In this document: in pieces, positions 17,500-26,254 of the stretch | Numbering within the stretch: the first letter of the stretch is position 1 | Layout of the letters: the number at the start of each line of letters is the position of its first letter | Source: Actinocorallia populi | GTDB lineage: Bacteria > Actinomycetota > Actinomycetes > Streptosporangiales > Streptosporangiaceae | Direction: 5' to 3' | Length of the DNA stretch: 64,000 nt | NCBI RefSeq assembly: GCF_002995495.1 | Contig: NZ_PVZV01000001.1 | Coordinates: 248,001-312,000 of the forward strand | The notes under the pieces: generated by a model | Told to the model about the DNA's origin: nothing | Seen by the model: only the letters and a program-made list of their open reading frames with translations | Databases searched by the model: none | Position numbers and translations under genes: made by a program

Positions 17500-19788
17500 T
17501 TATCCGCTGCGGTGACCCGCGTTCCCCTGCTGCTTCTCCAGGATGCCCAGGTTGTGCATGGCCTGGGGCGCGGCATCCGCATGCCCGGAGTCGATGGCTT
17601 GTTGATAGAGGACACGTGCAGCGTCCAGATTTCCCCGCTGCTTCTCCAGAACGCCCAAACTGTTCATCGCCCGGGGCGCAACATCTGCATGCCCGGAAGC
17701 AGCGGCCTTGCCGTACCAAGAGCGCGCGGCATCCAGATTCCCCTGCTGCTTCTCCAGAATGCCCAGGTTGCGCATGGCCCGAGGTGCTTCGTCTACGTGC
17801 CCTGAATCGATGGCCTGCCGATAAAGGGCACGTGCAGCATCTAGATTCCCCTGTTTCTCTTCCAGATACCCCCAGCCGTTCATCGCCTGTGGCACAACAT
17901 CTGCATGCCCGGAAGCAGCGGCCTTGCCGTACCAGGAACGCGCAGCGTCCACGTTCCCCTGCCGCTCCTCCAGAATGCCCAGGCTGCGCATGGCCCGGGG
18001 CATTTCGTCTACGTGCCCTGAATCGATGGCCTTGCCGTACCAGGAACGCGCGGCGCCCAGATTCTCCTGTTCCCCCTCCAGGTATCCCAGGCCGCGCATG
18101 GCCCGAGGCATTTCATCTACGTGCCCTGAATCGATGGCCTTGCCGTACCAAGAACGTGCCGCGTCCACGTTCCCCTGCCGCTTCTCCAAGATGCTCAGGC
18201 TGTTCATAGCCCACGGCGCGGCATCTGCATGCCCGGAGGCGGCGGCCTTGCCGTACCAGGAAAGCGCAGCGTCCACGTTCCCCTGCTGCTCCTCCAGATA
18301 CCCCAAGCTGTTCATCGCCCGGGGCGCGGCATCTGCATGCCCGGAATCGATGGCCTTGCGATACCAGGAACGCGCAGCGTCCACCTTCCCCTGCCTCTTC
18401 TCCAAAATGCCCAGGCTGCGCATGACTCGCGGCACGGTGTCCGCGTGCCCGGATTCGACGGCCTGCAGATAGAGGACACGTGCAGCATCCAGATTCCCCT
18501 GCTGCTCCTCCAGATACCCCAAGCTGTTCATCGCCCGGGGCGCGGCATCTGCATGCCCGGAATCGATGGCCTTGCGATACCAGGAACGCGCCGCATCCAC
18601 GTTCCCCTGCCTCTTCTCCAGAATGCCCAGGTTGCGCATGGCCTGAGGCGCGACGTCTGCATGCCCGGAGTCGATGGTTTTGCCGTACCAGGAGCGCGCC
18701 GCGTCCGCGTTCCCCTGCTGCTTCTCCAAGATGCCCAGGTTGTTCATAGCCCACGGCGCGGCATCTGCGTGCCCGGAGGCGGCGGCCCTGCCGTACCAGG
18801 AGCGCGCAGCGTCCGCGTTCCCCTGCTGCTCCTCCAGGTATCCCAGGCTGCGCATGGCCCGGGGCGCCTCGTCGGGGTGTGCGGAATCGATGACCTGTTG
18901 GTAGAGGGCGCGTGCTGCTTCGATGTCGCCGGCTTTCGTTCGGTCAGCCGCGGCGGCGAGCAGTTCGCCGCGCTTGGGCGGACCAGCCAGGGATGCGAGG
19001 ACCGAGGCGTGGTCGGGACGCTGCTCGGGGTCTTTCTGGAGCAGCGTATGAACGAGTTCGTCGAGGTGGCGGGGAACACCGGGACGCGCGATGCGCGGTG
19101 GGGGAAGAGTGAGGTGCTGGCCCATGAAGGCGGTGACGGTGGGGCCGGGAAAGGGCGGAGCACCCGTGAGGAGGGCGTGCAGGATGCTTCCCACCGCGTA
19201 CAGGTCCGTCCGGTGGTCGACCGGCCGGCCCAGCCACTGCTCGGGTGCCATGTAGGCGGGTGTCCCGATCTGGCGGCCGTTGATGCTGTGGCTGGCCGAC
19301 GCCTCGGCGATGTGGGCGATCCCGAAGTCGCAGATCTTGATCTCGTCACCGGCCAGGAGCATGAGGTTGCCCGGTTTGAGATCCCGGTGCACGATCCCCT
19401 TCTCATGGGCGGCGCTCAGCGCCCGCACCACCTTCTCCATCAGCCTCACCGCCCTGCCGGGCTCCAGTCCCTGCGGATGCTCGGCGAGCTCACGGCCGAG
19501 ATCCTTGCCCTCGAGGAACTCCATCACGAGGTACCACTGCCCGTCGTACTCCCCGAAGTCCTCGACCGACGTGACCCCGGGATGGTTCAACCGGACCGCG
19601 ATCCGGGCCTCCTGCCGGAACTTGCTCAGCCACAACGGTTCAGAGGCCGCCACATGCCGGTACAGGAACTTGATGGCCACCCGTTGCTCCCGCAACAGAT
19701 CCTCGGCCGTCCACACCTCGCCGAACCCGCCCTGCCCCAGCCTCTTCCCCACCTGGTAACGCCCGGCGATCTCCAGCCCCGCTCGCAC
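17500..19788 (-). CDS. Ser/Thr protein kinase with thirteen 36-residue TPR/Sel1-like repeats
   Basis: 762 residues. The kinase domain (about 10-270) has Lys40, Asp136 in HRDLKPGN and Asp154 in DFG, aligning without gaps to the neighbouring WD40 kinase; long blocks are identical (for example GEYDGQWYLVMEFL). From about 282 come thirteen near-identical 36-residue units, typified by DAARSWYGKAIDSGHADAAP then RAMNSLGILEKQQGN, forming a helical TPR/Sel1-like solenoid. The unit breaks off mid-repeat at the C-terminus (GNAGHRSG), as if the array were cut or slipped. No membrane segment; likely docks proteins. GTG start at 19788. Confidence 0.92.
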   Translation of the reverse strand: MRAGLEIAGRYQVGKRLGQGGFGEVWTAEDLLREQRVAIKFLYRHVAASEPLWLSKFRQEARIAVRLNHPGVTSVEDFGEYDGQWYLVMEFLEGKDLGRELAEHPQGLEPGRAVRLMEKVVRALSAAHEKGIVHRDLKPGNLMLLAGDEIKICDFGIAHIAEASASHSINGRQIGTPAYMAPEQWLGRPVDHRTDLYAVGSILHALLTGAPPFPGPTVTAFMGQHLTLPPPRIARPGVPRHLDELVHTLLQKDPEQRPDHASVLASLAGPPKRGELLAAAADRTKAGDIEAARALYQQVIDSAHPDEAPRAMRSLGYLEEQQGNADAARSWYGRAAASGHADAAPWAMNNLGILEKQQGNADAARSWYGKTIDSGHADVAPQAMRNLGILEKRQGNVDAARSWYRKAIDSGHADAAPRAMNSLGYLEEQQGNLDAARVLYLQAVESGHADTVPRVMRSLGILEKRQGKVDAARSWYRKAIDSGHADAAPRAMNSLGYLEEQQGNVDAALSWYGKAAASGHADAAPWAMNSLSILEKRQGNVDAARSWYGKAIDSGHVDEMPRAMRGLGYLEGEQENLGAARSWYGKAIDSGHVDEMPRAMRSLGILEERQGNVDAARSWYGKAAASGHADVVPQAMNGWGYLEEKQGNLDAARALYRQAIDSGHVDEAPRAMRNLGILEKQQGNLDAARSWYGKAAASGHADVAPRAMNSLGVLEKQRGNLDAARVLYQQAIDSGHADAAPQAMHNLGILEKQQGNAGHRSG
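17522..18930 (-). repeat. 13 x 108-bp tandem coding repeat
   Basis: DNA coding for the solenoid of the kinase above repeats every 108 bases, thirteen times. Copies differ by scattered substitutions and alternate between an IDSGH-type and an AASGH-type unit, showing block duplication of pairs. High identity makes the tract prone to copy-number change and to assembly collapse. Confidence 0.9.
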
Positions 19789-19988
19789 TCAAGCCTCCCC
19801 GCTCTCGGCCCACCGCCCCCATCATCCCGACTCGACCCTCCTCCACACCAGGAAAAGTCACACCCCATGCCCATGTCCGATCCGAGCACTCCACGCCGGC
19901 CGACGGCCTTGCCCACAGCCGGACGAAGCCTCAGCGAGAACTGATCCGAACCGTCACCTTGAGCCTCTTCATGAAGGAGACTCACCGT

Positions 19989-20279
19989 ATGCCCACCGAA
20001 CACCTGGAGTGCGAGGGCGCGAACTGGATGCTCCTCGACACCTATGTCCCCTCCTCGTCGGAGTGGAGCATCGAGCTGACCAAGGTGACGCCGGACAACG
20101 AGTTCGTAGTCGGCATCGCGGTCCCTGACGATGACCTCGGCCGTCCCTGCACCGTCTCGATCCACACCGAAGAGAACATCCCGAACGCCGTCCTGCTCCG
20201 CCTGCTCCTGAGGGTGGCGGACACCAGCCGTCACGCGGGCGTCGAGCACAGGCGAGAACGCTCATCGCCAGAATCCTGA
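19989..20279 (+). CDS. Small hypothetical protein, 96 aa
   Basis: ATG 19989 has AAGGAG nine bases ahead; an upstream TTG at 19959 is in frame but lacks a site. Codon bias is clear. The acidic product (CEGANWMLLDTYVPSSSEWS, then VVGIAVPDDDLGRPCTVSIH) has no recognised domain. It lies about 200 bases upstream of and divergent from the repeat kinase. Function unknown. Confidence 0.6.
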   Translation: MPTEHLECEGANWMLLDTYVPSSSEWSIELTKVTPDNEFVVGIAVPDDDLGRPCTVSIHTEENIPNAVLLRLLLRVADTSRHAGVEHRRERSSPES

Positions 20280-20579
20280 TCACCCGCCCTGGCAATCGTC
20301 CCCGCGTCGGTGCGACTGGGGACTTGAGCCGCTGTGCTGTGGGTGAGACGCTCGTCTGGTCACCTCAACAGGTGTTGCCGGGGCACCCGAGGTCCGAGAC
20401 CGAACCGGCGGGAGAAAGCGGCGGCGCAGGTGGCAGCCGTACGCGTGACGCACGATCGGCGTCCCGAATGAACCCCTCTGGAACCCGGCCTGAACGGCGG
20501 CGGAAGCGGGGCCCGAGCCCCCGCTTCGCCCGGTCAACCGGCTCTGCCCGCGCGAACATGCCGAGCCTAGAATGACCGA
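20280..20579. other. Intergenic gap with a hairpin
   Basis: Three hundred bases without a credible gene. GAAGCGGGG (20503-20511) pairs with CCCCGCTTC (20518-20526) around a six-base loop, a 9-bp stem about 55 bases ahead of the next gene. It may be a terminator for the small gene upstream or a leader structure. Confidence 0.4.
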
Positions 20580-21005
20580 ATGAGACGACGCAGCCCTCAG
20601 GAGAAGAAACGTCTCAGCTATGCCCGCGATCGGCGAAACGACTATGGCGAGAACGACAAGAGTTCACGCTCCGCCGTCCGACTCAACAAGCGCTTTCCGC
20701 ACAGGGCCAACCGCGTACTCGTCCGTCAAGACCTGAGAACCGCGTCCGGCATCCTGGATCCGGACCGCGGATCCGCAGCCGAAAGCACCTTGCTGGCCCG
20801 GCGCCCCAAAAGCTGGAGAAAGGTCCCCGACAGATCCCTCGGCGATCACGTCGAAGCCGCTCTAGCCCGCCGAATCTCCAAGGAAAAGGCCGATACCTCC
20901 TCCCGACACCGGCTGGCCGAAGTCCGGGCACAGCGGCGTTCTCACCGCCGCCGCGCCGGCAAGGCCACGTTGACCTACTCGGGCACCTGGCCCCAGAACT
21001 GGTGA
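20580..21005 (+). CDS. Small basic hypothetical protein, 141 aa
   Basis: Strongly basic and hydrophilic. The N-terminus SPQEKKRLSYARDRRNDYGE followed by NDKSSR resembles a group of actinobacterial hypothetical proteins I have seen near regulators and toxin-antitoxin genes. No known fold. Followed by a terminator shared with the convergent antitoxin gene. Nucleic-acid binding is a guess from charge alone. Confidence 0.6.
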   Translation: MRRRSPQEKKRLSYARDRRNDYGENDKSSRSAVRLNKRFPHRANRVLVRQDLRTASGILDPDRGSAAESTLLARRPKSWRKVPDRSLGDHVEAALARRISKEKADTSSRHRLAEVRAQRRSHRRRAGKATLTYSGTWPQNW

Positions 21006-21076
21006 GAGCACCCCAGACCGCAGAACACCGGCCGGCAGAGCATCGCCCTGCCGACTGCGACCATCGCGAACGGCTG

Positions 21077-21114
21077 AAGGCCCTGCTCGGGATCTCTATC
21101 CGGAGCAGGGCCTT
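21077..21114. terminator. Bidirectional terminator
   Basis: AAGGCCCTGCTC (21077-21088) and GAGCAGGGCCTT (21103-21114) form a perfect 12-bp stem with a 14-base loop between the convergent basic-protein and antitoxin genes. Confidence 0.8.
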
Positions 21115-21131
21115 CATCTCGAAAGCGGCCC

Positions 21132-21425
21132 TCACGGACGAGTGCTCCGACCTGCGGGAGCTCCCATCGCGCGGCCGATGCGGTCGAGCATGTCAAGGGT
21201 GGGAACACCACCGCCGAGTTCGATGCGGGACAAGGTCGGCTGGGTGATCCCGGCCTTCCTGGCTACTTCGGCCTGGGTGAGATTCCGGCCGATACGGATG
21301 TCGCGGAGCCTGTCTCCCAGAGCCAGATCACGGACGGCCTGGGTGTACTCGGGATGCTCCTGGACCTCTTCGCCCTGGAGCCGCTTGGCCTTGAGGGTCT
21401 TCCAAGTACTGTGTCTGGCCATCAC
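21132..21425 (-). CDS. HigA-like XRE antitoxin
   Basis: 97 residues. The helix-turn-helix NLTQAEVARKAGITQPTLSR (about 49-68) is the Cro/C1 type found in HigA antitoxins; the N-terminal part is acidic. The ATG overlaps the toxin stop by four bases, the usual order toxin-then-antitoxin. It probably binds the toxin and represses the operon. Confidence 0.82.
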   Translation of the reverse strand: MMARHSTWKTLKAKRLQGEEVQEHPEYTQAVRDLALGDRLRDIRIGRNLTQAEVARKAGITQPTLSRIELGGGVPTLDMLDRIGRAMGAPAGRSTRP

Positions 21426-21700
21426 GGCCTCCTGTCGAAAACATGGGTGACGGTCATGTCGTGTTCCGCCTGGCAGACCCTCTTGGCCCTGACGGCCCGG
21501 TTCACGTCATCGTGCTGCGGTCCGTTGCGCGTCTTGGCGAAGACCGTGAGCAGCACGATCGCCGGTCCTCCCGGTTTCCAGAAGGTGATCCGCCATGAAC
21601 GGTCACCCACCGCCAACCGTAGTTCGCTCACCCCGTCCCGCAGGCTCTTGACGTGATCGCCATCGGGCACGCCGCCCTTCTCCACGAGGTAGCGGTCCAC
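21422..21700 (-). CDS. RelE/HigB-like toxin, perhaps 5'-truncated
   Basis: 92 residues from a GTG at 21700. The core ELRLAVGDRSWRITFWKPGG, then IVLLTVFAKTRNGPQHDDVN, matches phage Gp49-like/RelE toxins that cut mRNA on the ribosome. Relatives usually carry 20-30 more residues before this point, but here an in-frame TGA lies at 21725-21727, only eight codons upstream. The gene may have lost its N-terminal helix, or it may be a short variant. Paired with HigA by overlap. Confidence 0.65.
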   Translation of the reverse strand: MDRYLVEKGGVPDGDHVKSLRDGVSELRLAVGDRSWRITFWKPGGPAIVLLTVFAKTRNGPQHDDVNRAVRAKRVCQAEHDMTVTHVFDRRP

Positions 21701-21799
21701 GTTCCGAGGACCGGAGGCAACGCGTCACCCGATCACCTGCGACCACGCGAAAGCCTCAACCCCAACGTGGCGGTCGTCGTAGTCAGCCGATAACCGATT

Positions 21800-22531
21800 T
21801 CACATCAGGTCCAGGACCAGGCTGCTCCAACCAAGGGCATGGGGCGCTTGCCAGTCAGCCCTTCCACCGCGACGAGCGAGCTCGCGTCCCTCCTCGAAGC
21901 TGCCACGCACCAATGGACCGACCGCGAGGGCGCGTTCTATCAGTAGCCGTGCCTGATCAAGCTCGCCTCGACTCACTGCCAGCTCCACAAGATGCTGAGC
22001 CCGCCCTTTCACCAGACGGTCCGGAACCGTTTCTGCCAAACGGGCTGGATCGATCGTGCTTGCGAACCACGGGAAAGCGATCTCTGCGACGTGCTCCGCC
22101 CATGCCCCGACCCTTGAAAGGCGGCTTTCCGGCTGAGAGAGTTCCACCCAGTATCGCGAGGTCAGGTCCAGGAAACTGGTCGTGCACGCTAGGCCGGCCA
22201 GCCCTTCCGGCCGCTTCGCCGACAGCTCCGGATGCCTCTCGCGCCACTCCTTGACCTGGTCATCGTGGACAGCCAGTCCCGCGACCCAAACCTTGGTCCG
22301 TTTGCCCGCCCGGTTCCGGTAGGACGAGGACAACTCAACTTGTTCCCGCCGCTCTCCCCGGTGCCGCTCCCAACTCTTGCGCGATCGCACCCAAGAAAAG
22401 CCCGCGGCGGTCCACTGCCGCTCAACCCACTTCCCCGTCGCCTGGACGACCTCGCGCGACAACCGGGCTTTAACCAAAAGCTCAACAAGGTCGACACGAA
22501 CAGCAGCCTCGTCAGAACCAACCACCGACAC
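21800..22531 (-). CDS. Hypothetical protein, 243 aa
   Basis: Start set at GTG 22531, which has AGGA six bases ahead; an ORF continues upstream to 22621 without a better site. The layout (LVELLVKARLSREVVQ, then QWTAAGFSWVRSRKSWERHR and a helical C-terminal half) recalls DUF4304-like proteins, but I am not sure. Soluble. Third-position G/C bias is weaker than in core genes, consistent with acquired DNA. Function unknown. Confidence 0.5.
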   Translation of the reverse strand: MSVVGSDEAAVRVDLVELLVKARLSREVVQATGKWVERQWTAAGFSWVRSRKSWERHRGERREQVELSSSYRNRAGKRTKVWVAGLAVHDDQVKEWRERHPELSAKRPEGLAGLACTTSFLDLTSRYWVELSQPESRLSRVGAWAEHVAEIAFPWFASTIDPARLAETVPDRLVKGRAQHLVELAVSRGELDQARLLIERALAVGPLVRGSFEEGRELARRGGRADWQAPHALGWSSLVLDLM

Positions 22532-23096
22532 AGAATGTCCTACTAAGCCAGGCAAGACGAGTACCGTGCATCTCCATCCCAGCCACGCACCAACCTCGAC
22601 CCAACGTGGCAACCTACGCATTACAAGACAAACGAGCGGCGTCCAGGGCCGTCCACACCTGTCCTCTGGTCAGCCCGGAGAGGCCGCATGCCCGCGGTCC
22701 GACCGAACCTAGCGGACCGCCTTGAACCCGTAGAGAAAGTCCTCATCGGGAGTGCTGGGCCTCTTGTCGTGACCTGGGAGATGCTTGACGCTCCTGTCCC
22801 AATCGATACTGACGGATGCTTGTTCGGCTTGGCTGTCATGCGTTCGTTTGCGGGCGTCTCACAGGTCAGAGGCCGGGATCGGCACTGGTGGAGTTGTCGG
22901 TTGTCGAGCAGTGTTGTCGGGGGTGTCAGTGACCGAGGCCGCTTGCGGGCGGGGTACCTCATCAGAGCATGCGTGCCTGGCTGGGTTGGCCGACCGGTCG
23001 AAGAAAGCCGGCCTCCTCACCAAAGCGGATGTGATGCCTGCGGGCGGCGAGGCGGTGGGGCGCGGCCTAAGGCGTGTTGGCCCGATGCGGTGGGGG
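22532..23096. other. Intergenic region, 565 bases
   Basis: Several overlapping ORFs in both strands but none with consistent codon bias, start site or recognisable product. Base composition is less G+C-rich than the flanks. It may hold decayed genes. I see no tRNA, repeat or hairpin of note. Confidence 0.4.
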
Positions 23097-23285
23097 TCAG
23101 AGTCCGTAGGAGTCGGTTTTCACGGCGTGGGTGAGGGTCCGCCATTGGGCTGGGGTGAGGAAGAGGGGCGGGGTGGCCGGGTGCTTGGAGTCTCGGATGG
23201 CTATGGAGGGGCCCAGACGGGTGAGTTCTACGCAGGAGCGGTCGTCGCCTGCGCCTGAGTGGGAGGACTTGCGCCAGGTGGTCAA
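23097..23285 (-). CDS. DUF397 protein
   Basis: 62 residues. The motif WRKSSHSGAGDDRSCVEL and the ending IAIRDSKHP define DUF397, small actinobacterial proteins encoded beside XRE/DUF5753 regulators, probably as an antagonistic partner. The ATG overlaps the regulator stop by four bases, so the two are co-translated. Confidence 0.93.
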   Translation of the reverse strand: MTTWRKSSHSGAGDDRSCVELTRLGPSIAIRDSKHPATPPLFLTPAQWRTLTHAVKTDSYGL

Positions 23286-24094
23286 GAGGACTCCAGGAGG
23301 GTGTGGAGAAGAGTTTTGGTGGCTGCTCGGGTGAGGGCGTCGGCGCCTATGTGATCGAAGGCGATGGCGCAGGTACGGACGCCGGAGGCTTCGGTGACCA
23401 GGCGGCCGCCTATAGCCGCGTCGGTGTAGGCGATGTCGCCGGAGGCGGTCGTCAGGATCTCGAAGGGGCCGTTGAGTCCGACGTGCAGACCGCTCGACAG
23501 GGGAACGACTCTGATGATCGTGTTCGGGTGGTCGGCGGCTTCCAAGAGCTTGGAGAGCTGGCCTTGGGCGAAGGGCCTGGCCTTGAGACGTAGCAGGGCG
23601 TTCTCATCGATCAGGACAGAGACGTGGGGCGGGTCGTCGCTCGTCAGGATCTGCTGGCGTCCCAGACGTGCGGCCACTTGCTCGTCCACCTGTGTCGATC
23701 GGCCTGCGGTGAGTACAGCGCGGGCGTACTCCTCTGTTTGGAGGAGCCCTGGAATCCACGATACTTCGTGAATTCTGATCAATGAGGCGTGTGCTTCGTA
23801 GCGCAGGTATTCGACGAACCAGTCCGGGTTGTGGGCCGTGGTCGCATAGAAGTAGATGCGTTCGAGCAGGCCGCCGGTCTCCCAGGCTTCGTCTAGTTTG
23901 CGGCAGGCTTCTTCGCTCGGCTTGTGACGGGCGGCTTCCCAGTTCTGGACAGTCTTGCGCGAGGTGGGGACGTGACAGGCAGCGTCGGCCAAGGATTCTC
24001 CCCGGCTCGTGCGCTGGAAGCGCAGCTCGTAGGCCAGCCAAGCCCACATGCCGGTCTTCGGATCCACTGACTGTGGGGCGCTGGTCGTCGACAC
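23282..24094 (-). CDS. XRE-family regulator with DUF5753 domain
   Basis: 270 residues from GTG 24094, with GGAGGAG just upstream. N-terminal helix-turn-helix (about 20-75; ESLADAACHVPTSRKTVQNW) and the C-terminal DUF5753 domain (RIHEVSWIPGLLQTEEYARA, VLIDENALL, PFEIL). Actinomycete family related to the BldB-WhiJ-type developmental system of XRE, DUF397 and ATPase partners. Divergent from the ATPase gene across about 100 bases. Confidence 0.9.
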   Translation of the reverse strand: MSTTSAPQSVDPKTGMWAWLAYELRFQRTSRGESLADAACHVPTSRKTVQNWEAARHKPSEEACRKLDEAWETGGLLERIYFYATTAHNPDWFVEYLRYEAHASLIRIHEVSWIPGLLQTEEYARAVLTAGRSTQVDEQVAARLGRQQILTSDDPPHVSVLIDENALLRLKARPFAQGQLSKLLEAADHPNTIIRVVPLSSGLHVGLNGPFEILTTASGDIAYTDAAIGGRLVTEASGVRTCAIAFDHIGADALTRAATKTLLHTLLESS

Positions 24095-24195
24095 TTCGGC
24101 TCCTCCAACTGTCTTGACTGTCCCGCGAGGCAACCAAGAGTAATCATCTGGTGTCAATCTGTTCCCGGAATCGGTGTCGTTTCGAGGGGGCGGAA

Positions 24196-24693
24196 GTGTC
24201 GAGAGGCGAGGTTCGGCTTGAGGGCGGGCGCTCAGAGACGCAAGACACGCGAGACGGTCTGGCCTATTGGTCACAGGAGAAGGAGTTCCTCGCCGAGCTG
24301 GCACAGGTGAGGGTGGGGAGGAGATGGGTGCGGGAGGTGTTTCCGCCCATGTGCTCGTTGCGGGACGACTGCGTGACGGTGCTGTCGGAGTTGCTCGCGA
24401 ACTGCGCCGAGCATGGCGGCGGCGGGCAGGTGAGCGTGCTCGTGACGCATGTGTGGGGACGGGTGACGGGGATGCTGGTGCACCATGCGGCACCCACAGC
24501 TCAGGTATGGATTCCCGAGCTGGAAGTGGACGAGGTCGGGAACATCGAGCAGTTGGAGGAGTCGGGCCGCGGGTTGGTCGTGGTGGCCGAACTCTGCGGC
24601 GGAGAAGTGGAGATCGTCCAGAAGGCCGATCGCACGGTGACACGGTGGCGGCTTCACGGCAGCTGTTCTTGTGAAGAGGCTGATGGGTATTGA
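24196..24693 (+). CDS. Anti-sigma-like ATP-binding protein (HATPase_c_2)
   Basis: About 165 residues from GTG 24196. VLSELLANCAEHGGGGQVSV carries the N-box of RsbW/SpoIIAB-like GHKL kinases, and SGRGLVVVAELCGG the G-box region. Single-domain forms of this type are abundant in actinomycetes next to XRE/DUF397 pairs, where they act in poorly understood signalling. The substitution ANCAEHG for the usual TNAVRHG is mild. Divergent from the XRE-DUF397 operon. Confidence 0.82.
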   Translation: MSRGEVRLEGGRSETQDTRDGLAYWSQEKEFLAELAQVRVGRRWVREVFPPMCSLRDDCVTVLSELLANCAEHGGGGQVSVLVTHVWGRVTGMLVHHAAPTAQVWIPELEVDEVGNIEQLEESGRGLVVVAELCGGEVEIVQKADRTVTRWRLHGSCSCEEADGY

Positions 24694-25054
24694 GGCGGAG
24701 CAGATCGAGGGGCGGCCTCGTGCCGACGGACCGAAGGCAGGGTGTACGAGCCGCCAGGCTCGGGGCACCGCCGAACCTTCTGGCGTTCCTACACGGAGCA
24801 TGGCCAGGTGTTCTCGGGCGGTGCAGAAGAGAGCGCTCGGCCAACGGGGAGCGGGAGCCCCTCGTCCGGGGTCTGGGGCTGAGCCCCGGAGAACACAGTT
24901 TCGAGCGTAGCGAGGGCCATGCTTTCAGGAGCGGCAGGCAGGAGGTGGCTGATCCTCCGTCGGCTAATTGCCCGTTAATCGTCCACGCTAGATCAACAGC
25001 CCTGGAAACGATGAGGCCCGACCCGGGATCATGTCCCTGAGCTGGGCCTTCGCT
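24694..25054. other. Intergenic region ending in a degenerate terminator copy and an abiEii remnant
   Basis: No gene. ATTGCCCGTTAATCG near 24967-24981 equals the last codons and stop of the AbiEii gene at 26208-26222, so it looks like the 3' scar of a lost copy. It is followed at 25013-25050 by a degenerate copy of the tRNA-Gly terminator stem (AGGCCCG ... GAGCTGGGCCTT). Confidence 0.6.
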
Positions 25055-25100
25055 ATGAGAGCGGATGACGGGAATCGAACCCGCGCTGCCAGCTTGGGAA
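25055..25100. repeat. tRNA-Gly 3'-half copy (attachment-site-like, copy A)
   Basis: 46 bases match the anticodon-loop-to-3'-end half of the intact tRNA-Gly gene (28064-28109) with one change (GCC for GTC). The match stops exactly inside the anticodon loop, a classic crossover point for tyrosine integrases. The next ~95 bases share blocks with those after copy C (CTCTGACCTGCGA and GTTCACCCTGGCT), like integrase arm-site DNA. Not a functional tRNA. Confidence 0.85.
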
Positions 25101-25264
25101 TCAAACGAAGCTCCGCCCTTCCAACCTCTGACCTGCGAGCGGCTCTGCCCGCGGATATCCCTACTGCCCTCCGTTCACCCTGGCTGATTGCACGGCGATC
25201 CGGCGCAGCTGCATGTCAGTCGGGTGCTGCTGCGCTAGGTCGTTCGTTGGTGCACACTGGGTGT

Positions 25265-25573
25265 ATGAGGTACGCGGACAGGCGGACTTATGCGATACCG
25301 GAGGACCTGGCCCAGTTGACCGGGCCCGTCTCCGGTGTCGTCGAGCTGCCTCGTCACCTCGACTGGTCCGAGCAGCGCACCTATGACCTCGACGACCCGG
25401 CCCAACTCGGGCTGATGTACGAGCGAGTGATCCGGGAGGCGTCCTCTCCGGAAGATCTCGCCACCTACCTCGACGCCCAGACTCTCGTCCGCTGCTGGGG
25501 ACGCCTCTACCTGCCCGTACAGGCGCGTCGGCTCTGGGAGATCCGGTTCCCGTCCCTGGTGGCGGCGGCGTAG
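25265..25573 (+). CDS. Putative antitoxin partner of AbiEii
   Basis: 102 residues from ATG 25265 (MRYADRRTYAIPEDLAQLTG). It ends eight bases before the AbiEii-type gene. Small proteins with this start and the ending LYLPVQARRLWEIRFPSL recur upstream of AbiEii nucleotidyltransferases in actinomycetes, so it is the likely antitoxin, although it is not the usual winged-helix AbiEi. First gene of cassette 1. Confidence 0.65.
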   Translation: MRYADRRTYAIPEDLAQLTGPVSGVVELPRHLDWSEQRTYDLDDPAQLGLMYERVIREASSPEDLATYLDAQTLVRCWGRLYLPVQARRLWEIRFPSLVAAA

Positions 25574-25580
25574 CCCCGGG

Positions 25581-26219
25581 ATGGATCCTCTCCACGAACT
25601 GGTGACGCGTATCGGTCTTGCCGCGACCGGCGAGTACGGGTTCGCTCTCGCCGGCGGCTACGCCGTTCAAGCGCACGGCTTCCTCGACCGGATCTCAGAA
25701 GACGTCGATCTGTTCACGGTGGACGAAGCGAGAGCCCAGTTCCAGGAAGCGGTCACCGCTGCGGTCGACGCCTACCGCAACGAGGGCTTCGACGTTGAGA
25801 CGACCCTGGCCGGAGACGGTTTCGTCCGGTTGCTCCTCATCTCGTCCGACGGTCGCTCGGTGAAGGTGGAGTTGGGCATCGACTGGCGGGCACACGCCCC
25901 GGTCACGCTGCCCGTAGGTCCCGTTCTGCATCCTGATGATGCCGTCGGCAACAAGGTCGCAGCACTTTACGGCAGGGCTGAAGTACGCGATTTCGTCGAT
26001 GTGGAGGCGATCCTTCGAAGCGGTCGCTACACGACCCATGATCTGCTGCGCCTCGCCGCCAACGCAGACCCCGGCTTCGAGCCCGAGATGTTCCTGCTCG
26101 CCCTCAACGCCCTCGACCGCCTTCCCGACCAGGCGTTCGCCGTCCATGGGCTCTCGCCGGTCCGCACCCACGAACTGCGCCAACGCTTCAAAGCATGGGC
26201 AGCCGAGATTGCCCGTTAA
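25581..26219 (+). CDS. AbiEii/AbiGii-type nucleotidyltransferase toxin
   Basis: 212 residues. Motifs GGYAVQAHG and EDVDLF (metal-binding Asp-x-Asp) are the active-site elements of AbiEii/MenT-like toxins, which transfer nucleotides to tRNA or other targets. VGNKVAALYGRAEVRDFVD is the conserved third block. Full length. Ends (ATTGCCCGTTAA) directly before terminator copy B. Member of cassette 1 in the tRNA-anchored array. Confidence 0.88.
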   Translation: MDPLHELVTRIGLAATGEYGFALAGGYAVQAHGFLDRISEDVDLFTVDEARAQFQEAVTAAVDAYRNEGFDVETTLAGDGFVRLLLISSDGRSVKVELGIDWRAHAPVTLPVGPVLHPDDAVGNKVAALYGRAEVRDFVDVEAILRSGRYTTHDLLRLAANADPGFEPEMFLLALNALDRLPDQAFAVHGLSPVRTHELRQRFKAWAAEIAR

Positions 26220-26254
26220 TCGCCCGCGCCAGATCCACATCCCCAGAAACGATC

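Noticed and set aside
17500-18930. CRISPR-like repeat array
   Set aside because: Units are contiguous 108-bp coding repeats without unique spacers, no Cas genes nearby; they encode a protein solenoid.
19867-19944. 25-codon ORF ahead of the small gene at 19989
   Set aside because: No ribosome site and no sign of conservation; may only be leader sequence.
22621-23134. ORFs of 110-150 codons on both strands
   Set aside because: No ribosome sites, no codon bias, and products look random; treated as non-coding.
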